A stretch of DNA of 64,000 bases from Terriglobia bacterium (GTDB lineage: Bacteria; Acidobacteriota; Terriglobia; Terriglobales; Acidobacteriaceae): contig JAIQGK010000016.1 in NCBI GenBank assembly GCA_020072645.1, forward strand, positions 82,221 to 146,220. The letters are read 5' to 3'. Position 1 is the stretch's first letter. Every line of letters starts with the position of its first letter. Positions 17,258-26,058 of this stretch are shown here, one piece after another. Position numbers and translations under genes: made by a program. The notes below the pieces were generated by a model that saw nothing but the letters and a program-made list of their open reading frames with translations, had not been told where the DNA came from and made no database searches.

Positions 17258-17680
17258 CTATTTCTTCCCCGGTTGTATCGGCTCGGTCACAATGCTCACG
17301 TTCGTGATGCCCGCGGATTTCACCGCGCTCATCACCGTGGCAAACGCGCCAAAAGCCACGTTCTCATCGGCCCGCACATACACTGCCTGTCCCCGTGGAT
17401 CACGAAACTTTTTGCGCAGCGCGTCGCCAATTTCGTCAAGGCGCACGTGATCGCTGTTCAGGTAAACTTCCTGCCCTTTGGTAATGGTAATCACCAGGCG
17501 CTCCTCGGAAATTTCCTTCACCACTTTTGTCTTGGGAACTGAAACTTCAATGCCGGACTGCAGCACCGGCGCGGTGACCATAAAGATGATCAGCAGCACC
17601 AGCACCACGTCCACAAACGGCGTCACGTTGATTTCAGAAAGCGACGTTTCCGTGCGCCCGCTCTTGGTGGTAAATGCCAT
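17258..17680 (-). CDS. tolR: TolR/ExbD-family proton-channel subunit
   Basis: 140 residues: short cytoplasmic N-terminus, one membrane helix with the proton-carrying Asp (VTPFVDVVLVLLIIFMV, Asp near residue 24) and a periplasmic ExbD/TolR domain (IEVSVPKTK to GITNVSIVTEP). It forms the stator with TolQ. The start codon shares one base with the tolQ stop (TGATG). Confidence 0.95.
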   Translation of the reverse strand: MAFTTKSGRTETSLSEINVTPFVDVVLVLLIIFMVTAPVLQSGIEVSVPKTKVVKEISEERLVITITKGQEVYLNSDHVRLDEIGDALRKKFRDPRGQAVYVRADENVAFGAFATVMSAVKSAGITNVSIVTEPIQPGKK

Positions 17681-18456
17681 CAGCGTACTCCCGTTGTGAC
17701 CCCGGTGGTGCGCTCAATAAAGTTCATGATCTCCATGGTGAAATCGTCCATGCGCGCCCCAAATTCGCGCATGCTGTGCGTGAACTGGTTATAGAAGATC
17801 ACGGCCGGAATGGCGGCAAACAGTCCTGCCGCGGTGGTGATCAGCGCCTCTGAAATTCCCGGCGCAACCGCGCGCAGCGTAGCGGAGCCCTCGCTGCCCA
17901 GGCCGTTGAACGCGTCAATAATGCCCCACACCGTGCCAAACAGTCCGATAAATGGTGCCACGGCGCCGGTCGTCGCCAGCCAGGGCAGCTTGCGTTCCAG
18001 CCGCGTCAGCTCCTCAGAAGAAGCAATCTGCGCCGCCCTCTGCACAGCATTAATATTGCCATCGCCCTGCCGCCGAAACTCGTCATAAGCGTTGTCAAAG
18101 ACGGCCACTAGCGGGCTGGGCTTGAACTGCTCAGAGACGGCGGCAATGTCCTGCAGGCGCTGCGCCTTGCGGAACGCCCGCAAAAAGCGTCCGCTCTGTG
18201 CGCGCGCCCGCTTGATGGCGCCCCACTTGGTAAGAATGATGGACCATGACAAGATGCTGAATATCAGCAGGATAATAAGGACCACCTGCGCCACGGCCCC
18301 GGTCTGCCGTATCAGGTTAAAAATCTCTCCGCCAACAAACGACGCCAAAATGGGAGCCAGGACAGGTGCTGCGCCGGGCGCGACGCCGGACCCAGGAATG
18401 CTAGCAACTACTCCGCCGGCGATGGACGCGAACAGGGGGAATTGTAGATTTATCAT
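17680..18456 (-). CDS. tolQ: TolQ/ExbB-family proton-channel subunit
   Basis: 258 residues with three membrane helices: about 52-72 (VVLIILLIFSILSWSIIL), about 158-180 (TGAVAPFIGLFGTVWGIIDAF, the conserved TolQ/MotA helix) and about 195-220 (GISEALITTAAGLFAAIPAV). The first 35 residues are an unusual Gly/Pro/Ala-rich extension. It forms the inner-membrane channel that with TolR powers the TonB-like transducer. It is the first gene of the minus-strand tol operon; the operon promoter should lie within 18457-18692. Confidence 0.95.
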   Translation of the reverse strand: MINLQFPLFASIAGGVVASIPGSGVAPGAAPVLAPILASFVGGEIFNLIRQTGAVAQVVLIILLIFSILSWSIILTKWGAIKRARAQSGRFLRAFRKAQRLQDIAAVSEQFKPSPLVAVFDNAYDEFRRQGDGNINAVQRAAQIASSEELTRLERKLPWLATTGAVAPFIGLFGTVWGIIDAFNGLGSEGSATLRAVAPGISEALITTAAGLFAAIPAVIFYNQFTHSMREFGARMDDFTMEIMNFIERTTGVTTGVR

Positions 18457-18692
18457 TGCAAAGTCAACCGCCTCTATCAGTTAACTCTTGACCGTAACAC
18501 CTGCGGCTGCTCACGTCAAACGGGTGAATACATTGGCTAAACAGGGTTAGATATGGGTTAGAACCCGGTGGGATGGGGAATGTTTCACGGGAACAGCTTG
18601 CTGGTTAGTTCCTTTTCAGTTTCTGGAATCCATGGCTTGTCTTCCTCTAAACTGGGTTATACTCTGCCAACTTTGCTCCAAACGGGGAACGT

Positions 18693-19553
18693 ATGGCCGC
18701 CACAGTCCAGGGAAGCGCTACCGCTGTAAAACAAGAGGAATCTTCAACATGTCCAACATGCGGTGAAACCATCACGCAGGAATTCTGCCCTGCCTGCGGT
18801 GAGCATAGTTTTGATCGGAACACTTTCTCCTTCAAACATTTTGCTCAGCACTTCGTGCATGAGCTGTTCGAAATGGACTCCAGGGCCTTGCGAACCTTTC
18901 GTTACCTGCTCACCAAGCCGGGGTTTGTTACCGCCGAATATCTCGCCGGCAAGAGATCCAGGTATGTAAATCCCCTTCGGCTCTTTTTGTTTACCTTTGC
19001 CTTGATGATGTTGGTGTTATTGTTTCATTCTCCCTTCGACCTTCGGCCTGCGATGGCCGGTGACCAGACGGGGGTTATGCATAGGTTTGTCGCGAAGATG
19101 GCGGCCCAGAAAGGTGTTTCAGAAGAGGTCCTTCTTGATCGCGTGAATGAACGCATTGTTTTTTATTATGAACGGGCAGAGCTCATCAATGTGCTGGCGA
19201 TGACTTGCCTGCTCGCGGTCCTCTACCGTAAGCAGAAGTGGTATTTCGCCGAGCATGCCGTCACAGCTCTTTATTTCTTGTCATTTACATTCCTGCTGAC
19301 CATTGTGAAATGGCCATTCTGGATGGCCGCAGGTGCGCCTATCCGGGGTTTCTGGGAGAATCTCCTGACACTACTCTTTCTTGCCATCAGTCTTCCGTAC
19401 TTGTGGGTGACCTTACGGAAGCTCCATGGTGAGGGTAAACGGAAAACCACGGTCAAGACGCTTGTGGCCTACGGCGGGACTCAGCTTGCGATTATCGTGA
19501 CCACCACGATCAGCGTCGTGCTCGCCTTGTTACAGACCCGCTTTGGGCATTAG
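18693..19553 (+). CDS. DUF3667 membrane protein with N-terminal zinc ribbon
   Basis: 286 residues. A zinc-ribbon with paired cysteines (STCPTCGE, then FCPACGEHS) at about residues 19-38 is followed by a basic linker and membrane helices near 93-113 (LRLFLFTFALMMLVLLF), 164-180, 189-210, 218-240 and 258-278. This matches the DUF3667 architecture. The zinc ribbon would be cytosolic. Divergent from tolQ. Function unknown. Confidence 0.85.
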   Translation: MAATVQGSATAVKQEESSTCPTCGETITQEFCPACGEHSFDRNTFSFKHFAQHFVHELFEMDSRALRTFRYLLTKPGFVTAEYLAGKRSRYVNPLRLFLFTFALMMLVLLFHSPFDLRPAMAGDQTGVMHRFVAKMAAQKGVSEEVLLDRVNERIVFYYERAELINVLAMTCLLAVLYRKQKWYFAEHAVTALYFLSFTFLLTIVKWPFWMAAGAPIRGFWENLLTLLFLAISLPYLWVTLRKLHGEGKRKTTVKTLVAYGGTQLAIIVTTTISVVLALLQTRFGH

Positions 19554-19602
19554 ATCATTGATATTTCCAAATCGCACCCGCGAATCCAGGGCACGGTCGC
19601 GT

Positions 19603-19731
19603 TTAGTGTGCGCGCAATCCTGCAAGATATGCCTCTCGTAAAGTATGAAAAGCAAAGATCAGCGCAGCAATAATCCCAAGGACCAACAACCAAAAAACTG
19701 GTTTGGTCTTCATCGTCGTTTTCCAGTCCAT
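19603..19731 (-). CDS. Very small single-pass membrane protein (42 residues)
   Basis: A 43-codon frame with an ATG at 19731 preceded by GGAG about eight bases upstream. The translation has a short basic N-terminus (MDWKTTMKTK), a single membrane helix (VFWLLVLGIIAALIFAF) and a short polar tail ending LRAH: a textbook small membrane protein. It is convergent to the DUF3667 gene. It was found by eye; a longer overlapping frame in another phase (19550-19825) has no such features and was discarded. Confidence 0.6.
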   Translation of the reverse strand: MDWKTTMKTKPVFWLLVLGIIAALIFAFHTLREAYLAGLRAH

Positions 19732-20247
19732 TAGGTAATCTCCGTGGGAGCACCAAAGATCGTAGCATATATTCATCGCTCCTCATCGTCCCCGCTTCTT
19801 TGTTCGTACTGGATTTTTGTCGCATGGCAAATACAAGCGAGGGGCAAAGAGCAAACTAGAAATGATAGATGCCTATGTTCCTTCCTGCATAAGACTGCAT
19901 GAAAGAAGTTCCGGCATATTACGCGTTCGCAGGCGTTCAAATTGTTAAAAGATAGGTTGGGTAAATCACTTCTTCACATCATTCCTTACCACTTGGCTAC
20001 GCAGCATCACGAACTGGACTTTTTCCAGCAACGTAACGTCAGTCAGGGGATCGTCGGGCGAGGGGCCTCAAGAAGACAAGAGTGTTAAGAACGTTCGTCG
20101 CGAATCTCGCAAATGAGACGAACAAATCACCAAACCAATTCGCGTCTTTCGCGTCCATTCGCGGCTAAAAGGTTTTATCTGCGTCTATCTGCGCAAATCT
20201 GCGGCCTCTGCCCCGTTCCCCGCATCGATTCGGCTGGGTAACTCCCC
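19732..20247. other. Gene-free stretch with repeat block
   Basis: No supportable coding frame. Bases 20140-20212 hold another copy of the dispersed repeat (TTCGCGTCTTTCGCGTCC, then TATCTGCGTCTATCTGCG and AAATCTGCGG). Confidence 0.5.
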
Positions 20248-21075
20248 TCACTCCCTTCTCCTTCCCCAAACCCTCAACGTGCTCAACTCAATCACCTCCA
20301 CCGGACACTCCGGCCAGTTATGCACCCAGCAAACAATCAGGTCGCACCCGCTGGGCAGGTGGCCGTGACGCAGGAAATTCCGGCTCTCTTTTTCAAACTC
20401 AATCTTCACTAGCTGCCAGCGTTGATCGTCGATCTTCCGCATTGCCTCGCAATCGGGAAACGGCTCCTGGATTCGCATCACCACAAAACCAAGGTCCCAT
20501 GACACCATGCCGAACAGGTACACCACTCCCATCTCGTTGGACGGGCCAAAAGCCATGCCCATGTCCATCATCGGCGGCCCGTAAACCGGACGGTCGGTCA
20601 GAATCTTGCCCGTTCCCGGCGGCCCACCGGTCGTCATGGAGGTCGAAGTTGCCAGCCACGTCCCCTCGCCGGTCGCCTTCGCTATGTCCAGCACGTCAGC
20701 CCACTCGCCGGGTAGGCGCGCGTGCCGTTCCGCATACGCTACCATGGCTTGCGGCACCTGACGCCATCCCTTGAATCGGCTCACCAGCGGCTTGGAACTA
20801 TATGCGCTCTCTCGCTCGTACTCAAAAATCGTGGGCAGCTTTCCTGTTTTGCGCACCACTCCCGCCCAGTCTTCAAACAAATCTTCCAGCGGCGTCGGCG
20901 CGCCCCGCGGAGGCTCCATGCCGCATGCCCGCACCGCCATTCCGTAATTGCCAAACAATTTGCGGATCGTGCGCGTGGATACGTGCACTCGTTCGGTTAA
21001 CTCACCCAGACTTGGCGTGCGCCCCAGTTCCTGTGCGCACTTACGGATAGCAGCGATGATCTCTTCCTTTTGCAC
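20248..21075 (-). CDS. Homing-endonuclease-repeat protein with nuclease-like C-terminus
   Basis: 275 residues. Two homing-endonuclease-associated repeats occupy the N-terminus: about 3-52 (EEIIAAIRKCAQELGRTPSL, ending FGNYGMAVRACG) and about 66-115 (ending FKGWRQVPQAMVAYA). A linker follows, then a C-terminal region (about 205-265) with acidic positions in KIEFEKESRNF, the HGH segment, CDLIVCWVHNWP and EVIELS, reminiscent of a PD-(D/E)xK-type or restriction-like core. The GTG start at 21075 has GAGGTG five bases upstream. No intron or inserted host gene is evident, so it is free-standing. Nuclease activity is inferred. Confidence 0.75.
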   Translation of the reverse strand: MQKEEIIAAIRKCAQELGRTPSLGELTERVHVSTRTIRKLFGNYGMAVRACGMEPPRGAPTPLEDLFEDWAGVVRKTGKLPTIFEYERESAYSSKPLVSRFKGWRQVPQAMVAYAERHARLPGEWADVLDIAKATGEGTWLATSTSMTTGGPPGTGKILTDRPVYGPPMMDMGMAFGPSNEMGVVYLFGMVSWDLGFVVMRIQEPFPDCEAMRKIDDQRWQLVKIEFEKESRNFLRHGHLPSGCDLIVCWVHNWPECPVEVIELSTLRVWGRRRE

Positions 21076-21088
21076 AATTCACCTCGCA

Positions 21089-21117
21089 TAAAAAAGGCCA
21101 CCCGTTTTTGGGTGGCC
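21089..21117 (-). terminator. Intrinsic terminator in the leader of the homing-type gene
   Basis: On the minus strand GGCCACCC pairs perfectly with GGGTGGCC around a six-base loop and is followed by six T residues. The T-run ends only about 14 bases before the GTG start codon at 21075, so it either insulates the gene from upstream transcription or attenuates it. Confidence 0.75.
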
Positions 21118-21136
21118 CGATTCAGAATTTGTTTTG

Positions 21137-21955
21137 CTCGAACTCTCTTGTCCCGCGATACAAGTGTCAGGGCACGGCTTCAGCCGTGCCGTAAGCGATC
21201 AAAATGATTGGGCTTTAGCCCCTGAGATAAAAACGCAGATTGGCCCCGTGTCATGCGGCGTGAGCCAGAATGCCTGGAGAATTATTCTCTGGGAGATGCT
21301 TGCGGCGCGAAGGAAGCCCTCGCCCGGGTCCTGCCTTGCTTGAAGTTCTTTAGGGATCAGATCGATGAACGCAGCTCAAACACAAAAGCTAATTCCAAAT
21401 CAATAATTGCTCAAACCCTCTCGTCCCGCGATGCAAGTGTCAGGGCACGGCTTCAGCCGTGCCGTAAGCGATTCAAAATGATTGGGCTTTAGCCCCTGAG
21501 ATAAAAACGCAGATTGGCCCATGTCATGCGGCGTGAGCCAGAATGCCTGGAGAATTCCATTCTCTGGAAATGCTTGCGGCGCGAAGGAAGCCCTCGCCTG
21601 GGTCCTGCCTTGCTTGAAGTTCTTTAGGGTCTAGATCGATGAACGCAGCTCAGACACAAAAGTTAATTCCAAATCAGTAATTGCTCGAACCTTCTTGTCC
21701 CGCGATACAAGTGTCAGGGCACGGCTTCAGCCGTGCCGTAAGCGATTCAAAATGATTGGGCTTTAGCCCCTGAGATAAAAACGCAGATTGGCCCCGTGTC
21801 ATGCGGCGTGAGCCAGAATGCCTGGAGAATTATTCTCTGGAAATGCTTGCGGCGCGAAGGAGTCCTCGCCCGGGTCTTGCCTTGCTTGAAGTTCTTTAGG
21901 GGCTAGATCGATGAACGCAGCTCAAACACAAAAGCCAATTGCCAACTGCTAATTG
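21137..21955. repeat. Three tandem copies of a ~273-bp repeat
   Basis: Copies start at 21137, 21410 and 21684, each opening with CTCRAAC..TTGTCCCGCG and containing the palindrome GGCACGGCTTCAGCCGTGCC, then TGATTGGGCTTTAGCCCCTG, GTCATGCGGCGTGAGCCAGA, and ending GATGAACGCAGCTCAAACAC plus an 'aattgcc..aattg' tail. Copies differ by a few substitutions and one-base indels. No copy has a long conserved reading frame. A partial fourth copy is at 22075-22240. Confidence 0.9.
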
Positions 21956-22074
21956 CTTATCTGCTTTTTCGCGTCGCCCTCTCCCCCTCGACATGCCATC
22001 CCGAATCCCGAGGTCGAGCCTTTGGTGAGACCGCAGCGGGTGAGGGATCGGCTCCGCTGCCGCCTCGCGTGAGC

Positions 22075-22240
22075 CAAGAATGACTAGTGGTTTTAGTCTT
22101 GGAAACGCGACTGAGCGAAGGAAGCCATCGCTGCGTCTTCCCTTGCTTGAAATTTTTCAGGGATCAGATCGATGAACGCAGCTCAAACACAAAGGCTAAT
22201 TGCCAGTTGCTAATTGCTAGCTGCTTCTTCGCACACTCCC
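22075..22240. repeat. Partial, diverged copy of the ~273-bp repeat
   Basis: Matches the second half of the tandem unit: GCGAAGGAAGCCATCGCTG, CCTTGCTTGAA, then GATCAGATCGATGAACGCAG and CTAATTGCCAGTTGCTAATT. It lacks the palindromic first half. The 120 bases between it and the third full copy contain a GC-rich stretch unrelated to the unit. Confidence 0.7.
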
Positions 22241-22523
22241 GCGACCTATCCGGTGGCGATGTGTTGCGCAAGAATGCAGCCCTTTTCAGGGACACACTCT
22301 AGTCCACGGAGGCCGCGGTAACTGGGACCCAAACGGTAGGCCACAGACCACAGAGTTGCAGGCCTTTTTGGGTTTCCCCGCGCAATTGAGTGTTTGCCCA
22401 ACTGCGGTCATTTCCGGCGCCGCTCCCGTCAATGTCACCCTCACTTTAGACGAAAATGAAACGAAAGTCAAATACTATTTTTTATCTTTGCGCCGCCAGA
22501 TTTTGATCTGGCCGTCTCAGCGG

Positions 22524-22552
22524 TTTCAACCAGACGGCAAATCCTCTATAAT
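22524..22552 (+). promoter_or_regulatory. Sigma-70-type promoter of fabZ-lpxA
   Basis: A perfect TATAAT (22547-22552) is preceded by a weak -35 candidate TTTCAA with a 17-base spacer. Transcription would start near 22559, about five bases before the fabZ ATG at 22565, predicting a leaderless or nearly leaderless mRNA; consistently no ribosome site precedes that ATG. Confidence 0.5.
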
Positions 22553-22564
22553 TCGCGCTTCAGA

Positions 22565-23113
22565 ATGAGTGAAACCACAAACCTGAACGCCACAGAAGCC
22601 TCGGCTCCCGCAGCCCCCTCAGGCGCTATGGACATCAACCAGATCCAGGCAATCCTGCCTCATCGCTACCCGTTTCTGCTGATTGACCGGGTACTGGAAA
22701 TAGAGCGCAAGAAGCGGATTGTGGCCATCAAGAATGTGACCATCAATGAGCCATTTTTTGCCGGCCATTTCCCCGGCTTCCCCATCATGCCCGGCGTGCT
22801 GATCGTGGAAGCCATGGCCCAGGCCGGCGGCGCCATGCTGCTTAAAGAAGTTGAAGACCGCAGCGATAAATTGATTGTCTTCACCGGCATAGAGAAGGCG
22901 CGCTTTCGCCGTCCAGTGGTGCCGGGCGACCAGCTTCGGATTGAGGTGGTGATGCTGAGCTGGAAAGAAGGCGCGTCACGCATTGCCGTACGCATGGAAG
23001 GCAAGGCGTTTGTGAATGGCAAAGTAGTCTGTGATGGCACCGTAAGCGCGCAACTGGTATCGCTCAAGCGCGGGCAGACAGGCACGGAATCTCCGGCTGA
23101 AGCAACAGAATGA
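22565..23113 (+). CDS. fabZ: 3-hydroxyacyl-ACP dehydratase FabZ
   Basis: 182-residue hot-dog-fold dehydratase of type II fatty-acid synthesis. The catalytic His is in PFFAGHFPGFPIMPGVL (about 67-84) and the catalytic Glu in IVEAMAQAGG shortly after; ILPHRYPFLLIDRV at about 30-43 is the other family signature. A 22-residue Ala/Thr-rich N-terminal extension precedes the domain, so an internal ATG at codon 22 (MDINQ) is a possible alternative start. It is coupled to lpxA by a four-base overlap, as in many Gram-negative lipid A operons. Confidence 0.96.
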   Translation: MSETTNLNATEASAPAAPSGAMDINQIQAILPHRYPFLLIDRVLEIERKKRIVAIKNVTINEPFFAGHFPGFPIMPGVLIVEAMAQAGGAMLLKEVEDRSDKLIVFTGIEKARFRRPVVPGDQLRIEVVMLSWKEGASRIAVRMEGKAFVNGKVVCDGTVSAQLVSLKRGQTGTESPAEATE

Positions 23114-23883
23114 CCCATCCCACAGCATTGATAGATTCCCAGGCGCAGGTGCATTCAACCTGCACGATAGGGCCGTATTGCGTGGTGGGCGCGGGCGTGG
23201 AACTGGGTGAGCAGTGCGAACTGATGTCGCACGTGGCTATCCATGGGCCAACGAAGATTGGCTCGCAGAACCGATTCTTTTCTTTCTGCGCGATTGGTGG
23301 CGAGCCGCAGGACCTGACTTATAAAGGTGAAGAAACCCGGCTGGAAATCGGCAACCACAACGTTTTCCGTGAATACGTAACCGTCAATCGGGGCACAACC
23401 AAGGGTGGCGGCTTGACGAAGATCGGCAGTCATACGCTGTTGATGGCGTATGCACATGTGGGCCATGACTCCGTGATTGGCGATCATGCCATGCTGGTAA
23501 ATGCTGCCACGCTCGCCGGACACGTCACCGTGGAAGAGTGGGCTGTCGTGGGCGCGCTGTGTGCAGTGCATCAATTCACCAGGATCGGGGCGCACTCTTA
23601 CATTGGCGGAGGCACCATTATTACCAAGGACGTGCTGCCCTTTGCCAAGTGCGCCACGCCGCGCGAAGTGAAAACTTATGGCCTGAATTCAGTGGGGTTG
23701 CAACGCCGGGGGTTCAGTGAAGAGCGCATTCAAAAGATCCATCATGCGTTTCGAGTGTTGCTGAACTCCAAGCTGAACACCTCGCAGGCGGTGGAGAAAT
23801 TGAGGTCGGAAGCTGATCGCAGCGAAGACGTGGATATGCTGATTCGATTTATAGAAGACTCAGAACGCGGCGTTATCAAATAA
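23110..23883 (+). CDS. lpxA: UDP-N-acetylglucosamine acyltransferase LpxA
   Basis: 257 residues, the normal length. Left-handed beta-helix hexapeptide repeats fill the first ~190 residues (ALIDSQAQVHSTCTIGPYCV onwards), the catalytic His lies in MAYAHVGHDSVIG (about 120-130), and the C-terminal helical domain begins at LNSVGLQRRGFS. It catalyses the first step of lipid A synthesis, transfer of a 3-hydroxyacyl chain from ACP to UDP-GlcNAc, in the cytoplasm. The start overlaps fabZ. Confidence 0.97.
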   Translation: MTHPTALIDSQAQVHSTCTIGPYCVVGAGVELGEQCELMSHVAIHGPTKIGSQNRFFSFCAIGGEPQDLTYKGEETRLEIGNHNVFREYVTVNRGTTKGGGLTKIGSHTLLMAYAHVGHDSVIGDHAMLVNAATLAGHVTVEEWAVVGALCAVHQFTRIGAHSYIGGGTIITKDVLPFAKCATPREVKTYGLNSVGLQRRGFSEERIQKIHHAFRVLLNSKLNTSQAVEKLRSEADRSEDVDMLIRFIEDSERGVIK

Positions 23884-23894
23884 GAAAAAGACTT

Positions 23895-24251
23895 TCAGGC
23901 TGCCCGTACTGACCCGCCCTTTGTGGCTGGATTGGGTTCATTCGTAAGTCCAGTATCGGGCTCCATTGTCAGCCGCAGTTCCGCCGGTGCAGATTTTGCA
24001 GATGGGGCCTCTTCCGGCGCAGATGCTTCACGCTTCTCCGATACAACATTTTCTTCAGCGCCACGCATTAAAGCATCGGCATAACCTAAATAATGGCGGA
24101 CGTAGCTTTGCTCTTCAGGGCTCAAATCAGGGTCCACGCGGTCCATCAAGACCTCGTTCTCTGACGTCATGCCGGGGATTTTGTATCGGCCATGGCGCTT
24201 CTTGAACGGGACAAGGTTCTTGCTTCTGAGCTGGTCTGGAATTATCCGCAT
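23895..24251 (-). CDS. Unknown soluble protein between lpxA and lpxI
   Basis: 118 residues starting at ATG 24251 with AGAGAG upstream; an in-frame extension to 24365 would overlap lpxI and is unlikely. The N-terminal half is basic and ordered-looking (RIIPDQLRSKNLVPFKKRHGRYKI), the middle has DPDLSPEEQSYVRHYLGYADALM, and the C-terminal third is Ala/Pro/Glu-rich and probably disordered. No known domain recognised. It is on the opposite strand to its lipid A neighbours. Confidence 0.55.
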   Translation of the reverse strand: MRIIPDQLRSKNLVPFKKRHGRYKIPGMTSENEVLMDRVDPDLSPEEQSYVRHYLGYADALMRGAEENVVSEKREASAPEEAPSAKSAPAELRLTMEPDTGLTNEPNPATKGGSVRAA

Positions 24252-24336
24252 GTTTACTCTCTGGTTATGATGCTGGCAGCGCGGGTTAGGTGAGCTTACT
24301 ACTGAAGAATTAAAGGCAATTGATACACTGATCCAA

Positions 24337-25188
24337 ATGATTGAGGGCCAAAAACTCGGGCTCATTGCAGGAAATGGCAGTTTTCCTTTGCTGCTGCTGG
24401 ATGCGGCCCGCGCTCAGGGCGCTCAGGTAGTGGTGGCCGCCATCAAGGAAGAAACTTCTCCTCTCATTGAGAGCCGCGGCGCCGCCACGGTTCACTGGAT
24501 GTCACTGGGCGAGTTGAGCAAGCTGATTGACTTCTTCAAGCGTGAAGGCGTGAGCACCGCGATCATGGCCGGCCAGGTCAAGCACAAGCAGATATTCTCC
24601 TCCATACGGCCGGACTGGCGGCTGGCCAAGGTGCTTTTGTCCCTGGGCACGCGCAACACGGACTCTTTGATCGGCGCGGTAGCCAAGGTGCTGGAAGATG
24701 AAGGCATTCACCTGATCAGTTCCACCTCCTATCTTGAGCCACTGCTGGCGCGACCGGGAGTACTCACGCGCCGCCAGCCAAGTGAAGCCGAGCAGAAAGA
24801 TATCGAGTATGGCCGACAGGTGGCGCGCCAACTGGCCCAGTACGATATTGGCCAGACAGTCGTAATTGCGCAGGCTGCCTGCGTGGCCCTGGAAGCGATG
24901 GAAGGCACCGACGCGACGATCATCCGGGCCGGCGAGCTGATGAAGAGCGCTGCTGTGGACGGCGACTCCATGCTAAGCCGTAAGCTGACCGTCGTAAAAG
25001 TCGCCAAGCCAAATCAGGACATGCGCTTTGACGTGCCGGTGATCGGATTGAAAACGATTGAGACCATGGCGCAAGTCGGCGCAACGTGCCTGGCGATCGA
25101 TGCAGGGAAGTGCCTCTTCTTGGATGGAGAGAAGATCGTTCAGGCGGCGGATGAGGCGGGGATCGCGGTGGCGGCTGGAGAAGGTTGA
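24337..25188 (+). CDS. lpxI: UDP-2,3-diacylglucosamine pyrophosphatase LpxI
   Basis: 283 residues, the DUF1009/LpxI family that replaces LpxH in several non-gammaproteobacterial groups; it hydrolyses UDP-2,3-diacylglucosamine to lipid X. Signatures: N-terminal LGLIAGNGSFPLLL, GQVKHKQIFSS near 75, DSLIGAVAKVLEDEGI near 109, and the C-terminal domain with SRKLTVVKVAKPNQDMRFDVPVIG and the conserved Asp in AIDAGKCLFLD. It lies 450 bases after lpxA on the same strand. Confidence 0.95.
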   Translation: MIEGQKLGLIAGNGSFPLLLLDAARAQGAQVVVAAIKEETSPLIESRGAATVHWMSLGELSKLIDFFKREGVSTAIMAGQVKHKQIFSSIRPDWRLAKVLLSLGTRNTDSLIGAVAKVLEDEGIHLISSTSYLEPLLARPGVLTRRQPSEAEQKDIEYGRQVARQLAQYDIGQTVVIAQAACVALEAMEGTDATIIRAGELMKSAAVDGDSMLSRKLTVVKVAKPNQDMRFDVPVIGLKTIETMAQVGATCLAIDAGKCLFLDGEKIVQAADEAGIAVAAGEG

Positions 25189-25320
25189 TTCACCGCAAAG
25201 GCTCTGGCCTGTAGATAGCCGACAAATGCTGTTAAGGACAAAATGCTTATCTCTGTCGTCCTGAGGCTTTGTTGCGGGCTTTGGGGCTGGCATCAGCGAT
25301 AGTCTAGCGACACCTCAGGC

Positions 25321-26043
25321 TCAAGAACTTTTATTTTGCGACGATTTGTTATTTCGATAGCGTCGCCATGCTGCACGTGAAAAAGAAGCAATTTCTATGC
25401 ACATTTTCATAAACCCTTGTGGCTTGTCTTTTTTCTTGGCAGCAGGTGGCGAACTTTTCTTTGCGGTAGTGGTGCCAACTGATAACGTAGGGACATTAGT
25501 TCCCGATTCCGACACGGAAGGGGTATTTGCCTTTTGTGCCGGGTTGAGTACGGTTGTCAGCTTCGAGGCTAGGCGTGAATTGAGTTTGTTTGGATCTATA
25601 TGGCCCGCGGAGATGGCATTTTGTAATGACATCTCCACATCCGATTGAAAGAATGGCACTCTCCTAGCCTCATCAAAGATAGCGATAACAAGCAAAAGAG
25701 CCTTCTTCGCTGACAATTCGACAATATCGCGGTGCCAGCGATTAGCGTCGCGGTCCGCTGTATTGCCATTTGTCGGTGTCATCTTTAGCCCAAGATTTGC
25801 GACGACCGTCTCATCGAATACTAGGAAATAGAAAGTCGTGATCATTTCATGGGTGCCAGCCAGCGCGGTCATTACGCGTTTCAGATTGGAATCGTCTGGC
25901 TCGATACTCCATACTGATAGCTTGTTCTCATTGATGCGTAAGTCTTGCAGGCAGTCGCCAGGAACGTCGCCCATTTCGAGATATGGCGGTCGTGGGCCCT
26001 TTAACCAACGCTCTCTTTTGATTTTGACGAGCAGGCGCGACAC
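25321..26043 (-). CDS. Unknown protein, third gene of accessory operon
   Basis: 240 residues, not recognised. The N-terminal ~165 residues look globular (YLEMGDVPGDCLQDLRINENKL, MITTFYFLVFDETVV, ALLLVIAIFDEA), followed by a Ser/Thr/Pro/Lys linker (KKSSPPAAKKKDKPQG) and a basic tail ending in Arg, Asn, Lys and Ser. No signal peptide or membrane helix. It lies 15 bases after the HEAT-like gene and shares its AT-richer codon use. The polycationic tail could bind nucleic acid or membrane, which is only a suggestion. Confidence 0.65.
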   Translation of the reverse strand: MSRLLVKIKRERWLKGPRPPYLEMGDVPGDCLQDLRINENKLSVWSIEPDDSNLKRVMTALAGTHEMITTFYFLVFDETVVANLGLKMTPTNGNTADRDANRWHRDIVELSAKKALLLVIAIFDEARRVPFFQSDVEMSLQNAISAGHIDPNKLNSRLASKLTTVLNPAQKANTPSVSESGTNVPTLSVGTTTAKKSSPPAAKKKDKPQGFMKMCIEIASFSRAAWRRYRNNKSSQNKSS

Positions 26044-26058
26044 GCTTCTTTCTCTAGT

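Noticed and set aside
14928..18456. Several long plus-strand frames opposite tolB and other tol genes
   Set aside because: They are antisense shadows of GC-rich genes; composition is Arg/His-rich and no ribosome sites are present.
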